This document shows, piece after piece, positions 1-6,917 of a stretch of DNA of 19,396 bases. A model generated the notes under the pieces. That model did no database searches. It worked only from the letters and a program-made list of their open reading frames with translations, and was not told the origin of the DNA. Made by a program: the position numbers and the translations under genes. The stretch covers positions 1-19,396 of the forward strand of contig CAZBQC010000016.1 of NCBI GenBank assembly GCA_964494015.1, given 5' to 3'. The DNA is from CAZBQC01 sp964494015. GTDB lineage: Bacteria > Bacillota_I > Bacilli_A > RF39 > UBA660. The stretch's first letter is position 1, and each line of letters opens with the position of its first letter.

Positions 1-255
1 ATAATTCCTGATCAAGATTTTGCTTTTTTAGCTAGTGAAGAATTGAAAGAGTTTGAAGAAAGAATAAGTTCTAATGAATCTAATCTTAAATATTTTTCGT
101 TAGAGGATCCTTCGATGTATATAAATCTACCATTTGAAAGAATTGCCAATCTGGTTTTGAATAACAAATCCAGCTTATTTAGTGAAATGATCCAGTCAAT
201 GAATTATCATCAAAAGAAGTCACATGACGATACCAGTAAAGTATTAAAAAAATAA
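1..255 (+). CDS. C-terminal part of an unidentified protein (5' truncated)
   Basis: The frame is open from the first base of the window to TAA at 253-255, giving about 84 visible residues, so the gene starts upstream; the in-frame TTG at 43 is only an internal codon. The fragment is hydrophilic and charged, with no membrane segment, and ends in a Lys/Ser/His-rich tail (HQKKSHDD...VLKK). I do not recognise the family. It is followed by a hairpin terminator and lies just before the spoIIB-like gene. In Bacillus the corresponding neighbours are folC and comC, but this tail does not look like either. That it is coding is fairly certain, because the frame is open and ends at a terminator; its function is unknown. 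Confidence 0.7.
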   Translation: MIPDQDFAFLASEELKEFEERISSNESNLKYFSLEDPSMYINLPFERIANLVLNNKSSLFSEMIQSMNYHQKKSHDDTSKVLKK

Positions 256-279
256 TTATTAAGAAGATTTTAAGTTTAT

Positions 280-307
280 AGCAAATTATTAATTAATTTG
301 CTTTTTT
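280..307 (+). terminator. Rho-independent terminator
   Basis: A 9-bp perfect stem, AGCAAATTA (280-288) with TAATTTGCT (294-302), has a 5-base loop and runs into a T tract (302-307). It sits 25 bases after the stop of the truncated first gene and before the next promoter. Confidence 0.75.
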
Positions 308-334
308 CGACATATTTATTAATTTTATTATATT
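307..334 (+). promoter_or_regulatory. Probable sigma-A promoter for the SPOR-domain gene
   Basis: TCGACA (307-312) and TATATT (329-334) are separated by 16 bases and overlap the end of the upstream terminator's T tract. GGTGAT at 346-351 is the ribosome binding site of the gene starting at 355. The assignment rests on consensus match and position only. Confidence 0.5.
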
Positions 335-354
335 AAGCTTTTCTTGGTGATAAG

Positions 355-810
355 ATGAAGCTAAAATTTTTAATACCTATCCTTTGCTCAATTCTTTTAG
401 GATTTCTTTTTGGTAAAATAATTTTTCAAGAATATGACAGTTTAAATACTAGTACTTTTAGTGAGGATAATAACATCTATCTTTTACAGTATGGAGCTTA
501 TTCAAGTAATGATAATATGCGTAGTCATACTAAAGATTTAGATAATTATGTTTATGAAGTTATCGACAATAAGTACTATGTCTATGTAGGTATGACCAGC
601 AATAAGAATAATGCTGATAAGGTTAAAGATATTTATAAAGATAAGGGTGTAGATTTATACATCAAAGAGTCGTCTGTCGATGACGAGGATTTTTTAAATT
701 CTTTATCGCAATACGATATTTTGCTTAAGGAAGCAACTAATGAGGCTGATATTATTTCGATAAGTAATGTTATTTTGACTGACTATCAGGAATTAGTAAT
801 CAATAAGTAG
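355..810 (+). CDS. SPOR-domain membrane protein, SpoIIB-like
   Basis: A 151-residue protein with a single N-terminal membrane segment (about residues 5-22) and an extracellular region. Residues about 42-110 look like a SPOR fold, with 'YLLQYGAYSS' at the first strand and 'YYVYVGMTSNKNNAD' at the later strand and helix. SPOR domains bind denuded peptidoglycan. In Bacillus, SpoIIB is such a protein, helps septal wall thinning during engulfment, and lies just upstream of radC, as here. Bacillus SpoIIB (332 residues) has a longer cytoplasmic part, so this is a short version. The start is ATG 355 behind GGTGAT. The domain call comes from sequence pattern plus synteny; the SpoIIB role is inference. 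Confidence 0.65.
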   Translation: MKLKFLIPILCSILLGFLFGKIIFQEYDSLNTSTFSEDNNIYLLQYGAYSSNDNMRSHTKDLDNYVYEVIDNKYYVYVGMTSNKNNADKVKDIYKDKGVDLYIKESSVDDEDFLNSLSQYDILLKEATNEADIISISNVILTDYQELVINK

Positions 811-853
811 GTGGAGGCATTCTTTATTAGCAATAATAGTAGTGGAGGATGTA

Positions 854-1540
854 ATGCTTATTAGAGATATGCCTGCTAACACGAGGCCAAGAGAAAGATT
901 AATTAACGACGGAGCCGAAAGTTTATCTGACGAAGAGTTATTGGCAATCATCATCAAGACCGGGACTAAAGACAAGTCCGTAAGAGATGTCGCTTTAGAA
1001 CTACTTAAAAATATTGAACACCTAAATAATTTAAAGAAAATCAATATCAATAATTTACTTAGTATTAAAGGAATTGGACTGGCTAAGGCAATTGAATTAA
1101 TGGCTGTTCTGGAACTTGGGAAAAGAATTTATTTTAATGTGGAAATAAATGAAAAGGAAGCTTATCGAACAGCTAAAAGTATTTATTTAGCAACTAAATA
1201 CTTATTTAATGATAAGAAGCAGGAGTATTTTTATTGTTTATATTTTAATAATCGTCAGGAATTGATAGAAAGGAAATTGTTATTTATGGGAACAGTTAAC
1301 AAGAGTATTGTTCATCCCAGGGAAGTTTTTAAGGAAGCTTATCTCCTTTCCGCTAGCAATATCGTTTGTATGCATAATCATCCTAGTGGAGATGTTCATC
1401 CTAGCAATGAAGATCTTGTTTTAACCAAGAATTTAGTTAAAATAGGTAGGATTCAAAATATTCCGATTATTGACCATATCATTGTCAGTGATGATAAATA
1501 TTATAGTTTCTATGAAAATGGTGACATCATCAATTTATGA
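854..1540 (+). CDS. radC: RadC family DNA repair/JAB-domain protein
   Basis: A 228-residue protein of normal RadC length. The N-terminal 'RPRERL...GAESLSDEELLAIII' block and a helix-hairpin-helix (LLSIKGIGLAKAIEL, about 69-83) precede the JAB/MPN metal-binding domain with the signature H174-N-H176-P-S-G...P-S-N-E-D187. RadC is a conserved UPF0758 protein; the old recombinational repair role is disputed and the JAB domain suggests a metallo-hydrolase. I chose ATG 854 rather than in-frame GTG 842, because GTG 842 overlaps the GGAGG ribosome binding site (844-848) that serves 854. The gene overlaps mreC by 4 bases (ATGA at 1537), so the two are translationally coupled. In Bacillus mreB lies between them; here it does not. 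Confidence 0.95.
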   Translation: MLIRDMPANTRPRERLINDGAESLSDEELLAIIIKTGTKDKSVRDVALELLKNIEHLNNLKKININNLLSIKGIGLAKAIELMAVLELGKRIYFNVEINEKEAYRTAKSIYLATKYLFNDKKQEYFYCLYFNNRQELIERKLLFMGTVNKSIVHPREVFKEAYLLSASNIVCMHNHPSGDVHPSNEDLVLTKNLVKIGRIQNIPIIDHIIVSDDKYYSFYENGDIINL

Positions 1541-2319
1541 AAAAAAAGGAAAAAAATAAATTTATCATCATCTTAATATCGCTACTTTTCTTTTATCTTG
1601 TTTTTTTCTTAGAAATGAATACCAATAATAATTATTTAAATCCATTAAATATCATTAAAGATTTAGTCGCCTATCCCTTAAAAATTATAACGGCAGCTTT
1701 AAATTATCGGGAAGACAAAAAAATTGATACGGCAGCTCTAGAAAAGTATTCCAATGAAGAATTAAATAAAGAGTTAAAGGAATTAAAAGACCTGTTGCAG
1801 ATTCAAAACTATCTAAGTGGCTTTAAAACCATCAATGCCACGGTTTTATCGCGAAATAAAAATTATTGGTTTAACACTTTAAGTCTCGATAAAGGTACTG
1901 CTGATGGTGTTAATTTAGATATGGCAGTAGTCGGTAGTAAAGGCTTAATTGGAAAGATCGATAAAGTAACTAAGACGACTAGTCAAGTTAAAATGATTTC
2001 TAATAATGATATTAATAATAAGATATCAGTTGTGATTAGTATCAACAACAATAATGTCTATGGTTTAATCAATGGTTACTTGGATAGTACTAATTTATTA
2101 ATGGTGACGACGACCGATAAAATAATAGAGATACCAAAAGGAACAGTGGTTAAAACAAGTGGTATGGGAGGAGTTTTTCCCAGTTCGATTATCGTCGGTA
2201 AAGTTAAAGAAATTACTAAAGATAAATACGATGTGGGGCGAATAATTAAAGTAACACCAGAGATGGATTTATCAACTATTAGATTTGTCGCTATTTTGAA
2301 AAGAGTTACCAATGATTAA
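1537..2319 (+). CDS. mreC: Rod shape-determining protein MreC
   Basis: A 260-residue protein with one N-terminal membrane segment (about 9-26), a short coiled coil (about 70-93, 'NEELNKELKELKDLL') and the extracellular beta-barrel region typical of MreC ('TINATVLSRNKNYWFNTLSL', 'KGTADGVNLDMAVV', 'GLIGKI', 'GMGGVFPSSIIVGKV'). MreC is a structural part of the elongasome that links MreB, MreD and the PBP2/RodA synthases. It overlaps radC upstream by 4 bases and mreD downstream by 8, consistent with one transcript. mreB is not in this window, so it must lie elsewhere or be absent. Confidence 0.95.
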   Translation: MKKKEKNKFIIILISLLFFYLVFFLEMNTNNNYLNPLNIIKDLVAYPLKIITAALNYREDKKIDTAALEKYSNEELNKELKELKDLLQIQNYLSGFKTINATVLSRNKNYWFNTLSLDKGTADGVNLDMAVVGSKGLIGKIDKVTKTTSQVKMISNNDINNKISVVISINNNNVYGLINGYLDSTNLLMVTTTDKIIEIPKGTVVKTSGMGGVFPSSIIVGKVKEITKDKYDVGRIIKVTPEMDLSTIRFVAILKRVTND

Positions 2320-2812
2320 TTTCCTAATTATTATCATTATTCTTTTAGATGGTCTAATTACCAATTATTTACCTTATATTTATCATCATCTTTCCTATTT
2401 CTATCCGCTTTTAACGATTACCATGTTACCAATTATTTATCCGTATCTTAAAAAAAAGTATTTTTCTTACTACATTATCATGATTGGTATTTTCTATGAC
2501 TTGCTTTATAGTAATATTCTTTTATTAAATACTTTTATTTTTATAATCATCGGTCTCGTTATAAAAAAATATTATCAGTATTTAGCTGATAATTATCTAC
2601 TTACTGGTTTGTTGATAATTTTAAATATTGTTATTTATGATCTCTTTCTTTTTATGATCACTTATATTCTAGGTAACCACGTCATTAGTTTTAATGATTT
2701 AATCTATAAAATTTCTCATTCTTTATTATTGAATATTATCTTCGGTATCACTATTTACTACCTTTTAAAGAAGCTAGTCAAAAAGAAAATAATTAAAATA
2801 TATGTCAAATAA
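2312..2812 (+). CDS. mreD: Rod shape-determining protein MreD
   Basis: A 166-residue, very hydrophobic protein with about five membrane segments, the size and profile of MreD. The sequence is poorly conserved in the family, so the call leans on topology and its position directly after mreC, which it overlaps by 8 bases. MreD is the membrane partner of MreC in the elongation complex. The charged C-terminus ('LLKKLVKKKIIKIYVK') fits a cytoplasmic tail. Confidence 0.85.
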   Translation: MINFLIIIIILLDGLITNYLPYIYHHLSYFYPLLTITMLPIIYPYLKKKYFSYYIIMIGIFYDLLYSNILLLNTFIFIIIGLVIKKYYQYLADNYLLTGLLIILNIVIYDLFLFMITYILGNHVISFNDLIYKISHSLLLNIIFGITIYYLLKKLVKKKIIKIYVK

Positions 2813-2863
2813 AGTCAGTAATAAGTTTTCTTTTTTTTTAATAAACTTTACTGGGTGAGACTA

Positions 2864-3460
2864 ATGGATAACTATAAATTATTGGATAAGCATTTTAAGA
2901 AAAAGAAAGGTCACAGTGAAGGTAAAAAATTAGTTTTTTCTTATTTAAACAAAACGCTGATTGTCATTGCTCTCTTTTTAGGAGTATTAATTACTGTTAA
3001 GATTAAACCGAGTTTTAAGGAAGCAATTAAGAAACATCTTTATGATGACAATCTCTCTTTTGCCACTTTCAATAGTTTTTATGATAAATATTTAGGAGGA
3101 GTATTACCTTTTAAAAAGAGTGATGGTACCAAAACAGTTTTTAACGAAAAGCTAGAATATAAAGAAGTTTCTTTATACAAAGATGGCTGCAAATTAAAAG
3201 TATCGACTAATTATCTGGTTCCACTTCTAGAAAGTGGGATCGTCGTCTTCATTGGCGATAAGGAACTGTATGGTAAAACCGTAATTGTTCAACAAGTTGA
3301 TGGGGTAGAGGTCTGGTATGGCAATATCAATGTTTCGGATATCGAACTTTACGATTATGTCGATAAAGGTGATTTAATTGGTGAAGCAAAGGATGATACT
3401 TTGTATTTAGTCTTTCAAAAAGATGGAAAGTTTTTAGATTATAAAGAATATCTTAAATAA
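2864..3460 (+). CDS. spoIVFA: SpoIVFA-like protein with degenerate LytM/M23 domain
   Basis: About 198 residues: a basic cytoplasmic N-terminus, one membrane segment (about 32-47), a linker, and a C-terminal domain with the LytM/M23 strand order ('GIVVFIGDKELYGKTVIVQQVDGVEVWYGNI...VDKGDLIGEA'). The zinc ligands of active M23 peptidases (the Hx3D and HxH motifs) are absent, as in SpoIVFA. In Bacillus SpoIVFA anchors SpoIVFB in the outer forespore membrane and regulates it, and is the target of SpoIVB. The next gene here is spoIVFB, which supports the call. I favour ATG 2864, with GGGTGA at 2853-2858, over in-frame GTG 2855, which overlaps that binding site. Confidence 0.8.
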   Translation: MDNYKLLDKHFKKKKGHSEGKKLVFSYLNKTLIVIALFLGVLITVKIKPSFKEAIKKHLYDDNLSFATFNSFYDKYLGGVLPFKKSDGTKTVFNEKLEYKEVSLYKDGCKLKVSTNYLVPLLESGIVVFIGDKELYGKTVIVQQVDGVEVWYGNINVSDIELYDYVDKGDLIGEAKDDTLYLVFQKDGKFLDYKEYLK

Positions 3461-4178
3461 AGTATCTTTTCATCCTTTATTTTTTTTATTGATTATCTCA
3501 TCGATTGCCACAGGATTATTCAAACCTTTTATCATTTATTTTATGATTGTTTTAGTTCATGAATTAGGTCATTTTCTAACTGGTTTATCTTTTGGTTGGC
3601 AATTAGATAAAATTTATTTTTATCCTTTTGGAGGTTCTTCTAAATTTAATACCGAGATAAATAAACCTTTAAAAGAAGAACTGCTAGTTTTATTGGCAGG
3701 ACCAGTTACTCAAATCGTTTTTTATCTTCTGGTGTCGTCTTTCTTTAAAACGGACGATAGCTTTCTAGTTTATCATTACAGCCTGCTTTTTTTCAATTTG
3801 TTGCCGATTTACCCCTTGGATGGTGGCAAATTAATCAATATTCTTTTATCGTACAAATTCTCTTATTTAAAAAGTTACAGTTTAGTCATAACTATCTCGA
3901 TAATTATTTTAATTAGCTTGTTCATTTTATCTTTAAAATATTATTATAATTTTAATTTAATTTTAATTTCGATCTTCCTTCTATCAAAAATATTTGAATA
4001 CTATAAAGAAAAAAAATATTCTTACAATAAATTATTGCTAGAAAGATATTTGAAGAAATTTAACTTTCGTAAGTATAAAGTTATCGATAATTTACGAAAT
4101 ATTTATCGTGATCGACGTCATATTATCAATCATGAAACTGAAAAAACGGCTTTAAAAAAGTACTTTCACAAGTACTAG
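3438..4178 (+). CDS. spoIVFB: SpoIVFB intramembrane site-2 metalloprotease
   Basis: A polytopic M50 protease with H-E-L-G-H, 'YPFGGSSKF', the 'LLAGP' block and the second metal-ligand motif 'NLLPIYPLDGGK'. A shortened CBS-like tail follows ('RKYKVIDNLRNIYRD...KTALKKYF'). In Bacillus SpoIVFB cleaves pro-sigmaK in the mother cell. The start is the open question. The first conventional start, TTG 3489, has no ribosome binding site and removes the N-terminal 'ILNKVSFHPLFF' that matches the HP-containing start of Bacillus SpoIVFB. The frame is open back to ATT 3438, with GGAAAG at about 3426-3431. Starting there puts HELGH at 41-45, close to 43-47 in Bacillus, and overlaps spoIVFA by 23 bases. The exact start codon (ATT, ATA or ATC) is inference. 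Confidence 0.88.
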   Translation: MIKNILNKVSFHPLFFLLIISSIATGLFKPFIIYFMIVLVHELGHFLTGLSFGWQLDKIYFYPFGGSSKFNTEINKPLKEELLVLLAGPVTQIVFYLLVSSFFKTDDSFLVYHYSLLFFNLLPIYPLDGGKLINILLSYKFSYLKSYSLVITISIIILISLFILSLKYYYNFNLILISIFLLSKIFEYYKEKKYSYNKLLLERYLKKFNFRKYKVIDNLRNIYRDRRHIINHETEKTALKKYFHKY

Positions 4179-4498
4179 TCAATTACTTTGAGGATATCTC
4201 CCTCTTGAAGATTTTGAATACTGTTTTCTGGGAGTTCAAAGACGCGATGAACTTTTTTCTTGGGCCAGATTATTTTTTCAGTATCTAAACTTTTATATAA
4301 TTTAATAATTTTATTGTTTTTATCAGTCATGATGACATCAATTTTTTGATACATTAAAAAGGTATGAATACTTTGGCATTTTTCCAATAGTATTCCTTCT
4401 TTAATTGGTTTAAAGACCATCATTAAGCCTTTTAAACGACCAAAAAAACCTTTTTTGGGATTGATTTTTATTTTTTTCTTATCGATAACTAGATACAT
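4175..4498 (-). CDS. DUF192 family protein
   Basis: A 107-residue protein with the DUF192 pattern: 'FFGRLKGLM' (about 18-26), 'GILLEKCQSIHTFLMYQKID' (about 35-54), a middle 'VIMTDKNNKII', then 'VFELPENS' (about 86-93) and a closing 'LQEGDILKV'. The function of DUF192 is not established. The frame extends upstream to an ATG at 4585, but ATG 4498 sits right behind GGTGATG on the minus strand, the ribosome binding site used repeatedly in this genome, and gives the family's domain start. It converges on spoIVFB, with both stop codons sharing the CTA/TAG bases at 4175-4178. It diverges from the Flp pilin; DUF192 genes also occur near Tad/Flp pilus genes elsewhere, so a link is possible. Confidence 0.85.
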   Translation of the reverse strand: MYLVIDKKKIKINPKKGFFGRLKGLMMVFKPIKEGILLEKCQSIHTFLMYQKIDVIMTDKNNKIIKLYKSLDTEKIIWPKKKVHRVFELPENSIQNLQEGDILKVID

Positions 4499-4585
4499 AT
4501 CATCACCACTATACTTATAATATATCACTAAACGAAAAGTTTGTGTATAAAAGCCTTTGAAAATGTCGATAATTGTTGAAATCAA

Positions 4586-4614
4586 TTGACAAATACTAAT
4601 ATTTTTACTAAACT
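4586..4614 (+). promoter_or_regulatory. Sigma-A promoter for the Flp pilin gene
   Basis: A perfect TTGACA (4586-4591) is followed after 17 bases by TAAACT (4609-4614). AGGTGAT at 4627-4633 precedes ATG 4639. Confidence 0.7.
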
Positions 4615-4638
4615 ATAGTTAAGAGTAGGTGATGACGA

Positions 4639-4842
4639 ATGTTAAAAAATAGAAAAGGACAAGCTTTAGTAGAGTATGTACTTATAATTGCTCTAATCTC
4701 AGTCGTTATTGCCGGACTTGTAAAGCTTTTCGGCGGCTATTTAACAGACGCCATTACTAAGACATCATGTTCGATGGTCGGTCAAGAGTACCAAGAAGGT
4801 GAGAAACCCGGAACCGGACATTGTAAGAGTATTGATGATTGA
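4639..4842 (+). CDS. Flp/type IVb pilin subunit
   Basis: A 67-residue prepilin. A short basic leader (MLKNRKG) precedes 'QALVEYVLIIALISVVIAGL', the class IVb motif with Glu at position +5 of the mature protein; prepilin peptidase should cut after Gly7. The hydrophobic helix is followed by a short exposed tail with two cysteines (C44 and C62) that could form a disulphide. Flp pilins are the main fibre subunits of Tad pili. No tad ATPase, secretin-like or prepilin peptidase gene is nearby, so the assembly machinery must be elsewhere. It has its own promoter and terminator, so it is transcribed alone. Confidence 0.85.
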   Translation: MLKNRKGQALVEYVLIIALISVVIAGLVKLFGGYLTDAITKTSCSMVGQEYQEGEKPGTGHCKSIDD

Positions 4843-4862
4843 TTTAATAATCAATTTTTTTT
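4838..4862 (+). terminator. Rho-independent terminator of the pilin gene
   Basis: ATTGATT (4838-4844) pairs with AATCAAT (4849-4855) around a 4-base loop and is followed by eight T residues. It overlaps the pilin stop codon. The stem is AT-only except for one G-C pair, so it may be leaky; deoD begins directly after and no separate promoter is obvious. Confidence 0.6.
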
Positions 4863-4880
4863 GATTTAGGAGGAATTTTT

Positions 4881-5585
4881 ATGAAAGCGATCCATATTGA
4901 AGCTAAAAAAGAAGAAATAAGTGAAATTGTAATTATGCCAGGTGATCCACTACGAGCTAAATACATAGTCGAGAAATACTTTGACGACTATAAATTAATT
5001 AATTCAGTTCGAAATATCTTGGGTTTTACCGGTCACTATCGAGGCAAGCTTTTAACCGTCATGGCCTCAGGGATGGGGCTTTCCAGTATGGGAATCTATG
5101 CCTACGAACTATATAATTTTTTTAATGTTCAAAGAATTATTCGCGTCGGTTCCTGTGGAAGTTATCAAGATCATCTTAAGTTAAAAGATTTAATCTTAGT
5201 TCAAAAATCCTATACCGATAGTAATTATGCCAAGGTTTTTAACGGCAAAAATGTCCAAGTGGCAAGAGCTAGTTCAAAATTAAATCAATGCATTAAAAAA
5301 CAAGCCTCTACCACTGGTATAAAGTTACATGAAGGAAATATTCATTCGACCGATATTTTTTATAACGAGACACCTGCTTTTTGGAATTTTGCCAATAAAC
5401 ATCGCTGTCTTGCTGCCGAAATGGAATCATTTAGTCTCTTTTATCTTGCTAAAAAATATCATAAAGAGGCAGCTTGTCTATTGACTGTTTCTGATTTACT
5501 TAAAAAAGATGAACATTTATCAAAAGAAGAGCGAGAAAAAAGTTTTGATGAAATGATTCAGTTAGCACTTAATTCCTGTTTATAA
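4881..5585 (+). CDS. deoD: Purine-nucleoside phosphorylase, DeoD type
   Basis: A 234-residue protein, the usual length for the hexameric NP-I family. It phosphorolyses purine (deoxy)nucleosides to free base and (deoxy)ribose-1-phosphate in cytosolic salvage. Visible motifs are the phosphate-binding 'MPGDPLRAKYI' (19-29), 'MASGMGLSSMGIY' (61-73), 'RVGSCGSYQ' (88-96), the sugar-binding 'AAEMES' (178-183) and the catalytic Asp in 'TVSDLL' (D205, equivalent to Asp204 of E. coli DeoD). A strong AGGAGGA at 4868-4874 sets the start. No other salvage genes accompany it. Confidence 0.95.
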   Translation: MKAIHIEAKKEEISEIVIMPGDPLRAKYIVEKYFDDYKLINSVRNILGFTGHYRGKLLTVMASGMGLSSMGIYAYELYNFFNVQRIIRVGSCGSYQDHLKLKDLILVQKSYTDSNYAKVFNGKNVQVARASSKLNQCIKKQASTTGIKLHEGNIHSTDIFYNETPAFWNFANKHRCLAAEMESFSLFYLAKKYHKEAACLLTVSDLLKKDEHLSKEEREKSFDEMIQLALNSCL

Positions 5586-5630
5586 TTTTAAAAATTGTAA
5601 ACATACTAATAAGTAGTGGAAGGTGATGAG

Positions 5631-6917
5631 ATGGAATATAAAAAAATAAAATTAGGATCCTATAATCTTCATTTAATCAAAACCAAACGTTTTCGAACCG
5701 TCGATGTTAGAATTATTTTTCAGGATGTTATTAAAAAAGAAAATATTACCAGGGTTAATTTATTACTCGATCTTTTAACTGATTCAACTAAAAGTTATCC
5801 AACTAATCGTGAATTTGGCATAAAACTAGAAAACTTATATGGTGCTGACTTAAGAAGTTTTTCTCAAAAGTACGGTAAATATATTAATCATTGTTTTAAT
5901 TTGTCATTTTTAAATGAAAAGTATACTGAAAAAGGCATGTTTGAAGAAAGCATCAAATTATTAAAAGAAGTTATTTTTAATACTAATGTAACTAATAAAA
6001 CTTTTGATGCCACTAGTTTTAAAATCAATAGAGAAGCCAATGAAGCAGTCATTAAAAGCATCAAAGAAAATCCTGCCAAGTACAGCATTATTCGTCTGCT
6101 AGAAAATATGGATAAAAAAGCCCTTTATGCCTATCGCTTATTTGGTTATTTGGAAGACTTGGAAATCATAACGGAACATAATCTATACGATAGTTATATT
6201 AGTTTTTTAAATAACAGCGATATCGATATTTATGTGATTGGCAATATTGATTTTGATAAAACAACTCAATTAATTAAAGAGAATTTTAACTTTAAAACAA
6301 TCAAAAAAGAGAAAGAAAATCTATTCATTAACCATCATAAATTTCGCAAGGTACCAGTTGTCGTCAAAGAGACTGAAGATCTTAAGCAATCAAAGTTATC
6401 AATTGGTTTTAAAATTTCACTTCTATCTGATTTTGAATATAAATATGTCAGTACAGTTTATAATTCCCTTTTAGGAAATTCTAGTAATTCTAAACTATTT
6501 ACTAAAGTTCGAGAAGAGAATTCTTTATGTTATTACATTAGTTCGACAGTTTATAAAGGTGATAATCTATTAATTATCAATGCCGGAATAACTAAAAATA
6601 ATTTTAAGAAAACGATCGGTTTAGTCAAAAAGGTTATAAGAGAACTCTCTAAAGGCAATTTTACCGAAGAAGATATGAATAAAGTTAAAGCTGAGTATAC
6701 GACGGCACTTGATGATTTATTAGATTCACCTAATGCCATCATGGAAATGTATCGTGTAATGCAGATCATGAACTATGACGATCTTGATACAAGACGTGCA
6801 AAAATTAAAGAAGTTACCAAGAAAGATATTCTTAAATTTAGTAAAAAGATTCATTTAGACACCATCTTTTTATTGGAGGGGGTTAATGAAGATGCAGAAG
6901 AAAATACCAATTCCTAA
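5631..6917 (+). CDS. M16 peptidase-like subunit lacking the zinc motif (YmfF-like)
   Basis: A 428-residue M16-fold protein. The position where the HxxEH zinc motif should be ('LLLDLLTDSTKSYPTNREFG', about 45-64) has none of the ligands, so this is probably the non-catalytic half of a two-subunit enzyme. The C-terminal half keeps the family's 'FTKVREENSLCYYISS' block (about 285-300), which in M16 proteins helps bind substrate. Bacillus has the same arrangement in YmfF/YmfH. I use ATG 5631 behind GGAAGGTGATG (5618-5628) rather than in-frame GTG 5616, which lies inside that site. It overlaps the catalytic partner by 32 bases. Confidence 0.88.
   Translation: MEYKKIKLGSYNLHLIKTKRFRTVDVRIIFQDVIKKENITRVNLLLDLLTDSTKSYPTNREFGIKLENLYGADLRSFSQKYGKYINHCFNLSFLNEKYTEKGMFEESIKLLKEVIFNTNVTNKTFDATSFKINREANEAVIKSIKENPAKYSIIRLLENMDKKALYAYRLFGYLEDLEIITEHNLYDSYISFLNNSDIDIYVIGNIDFDKTTQLIKENFNFKTIKKEKENLFINHHKFRKVPVVVKETEDLKQSKLSIGFKISLLSDFEYKYVSTVYNSLLGNSSNSKLFTKVREENSLCYYISSTVYKGDNLLIINAGITKNNFKKTIGLVKKVIRELSKGNFTEEDMNKVKAEYTTALDDLLDSPNAIMEMYRVMQIMNYDDLDTRRAKIKEVTKKDILKFSKKIHLDTIFLLEGVNEDAEENTNS

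Noticed and set aside
793..1050. Minus-strand open frame over the start of radC
   Set aside because: It is antisense to RadC's conserved N-terminal block and is a composition effect of the coding strand.
2076..2312. Minus-strand open frame over the end of mreC
   Set aside because: It overlaps conserved MreC sequence and has no translation signal.
4499..4585. N-terminal extension of the DUF192 protein to an ATG at 4585
   Set aside because: The extension lies outside the DUF192 domain, and GGTGATG sits directly before the internal ATG at 4498.
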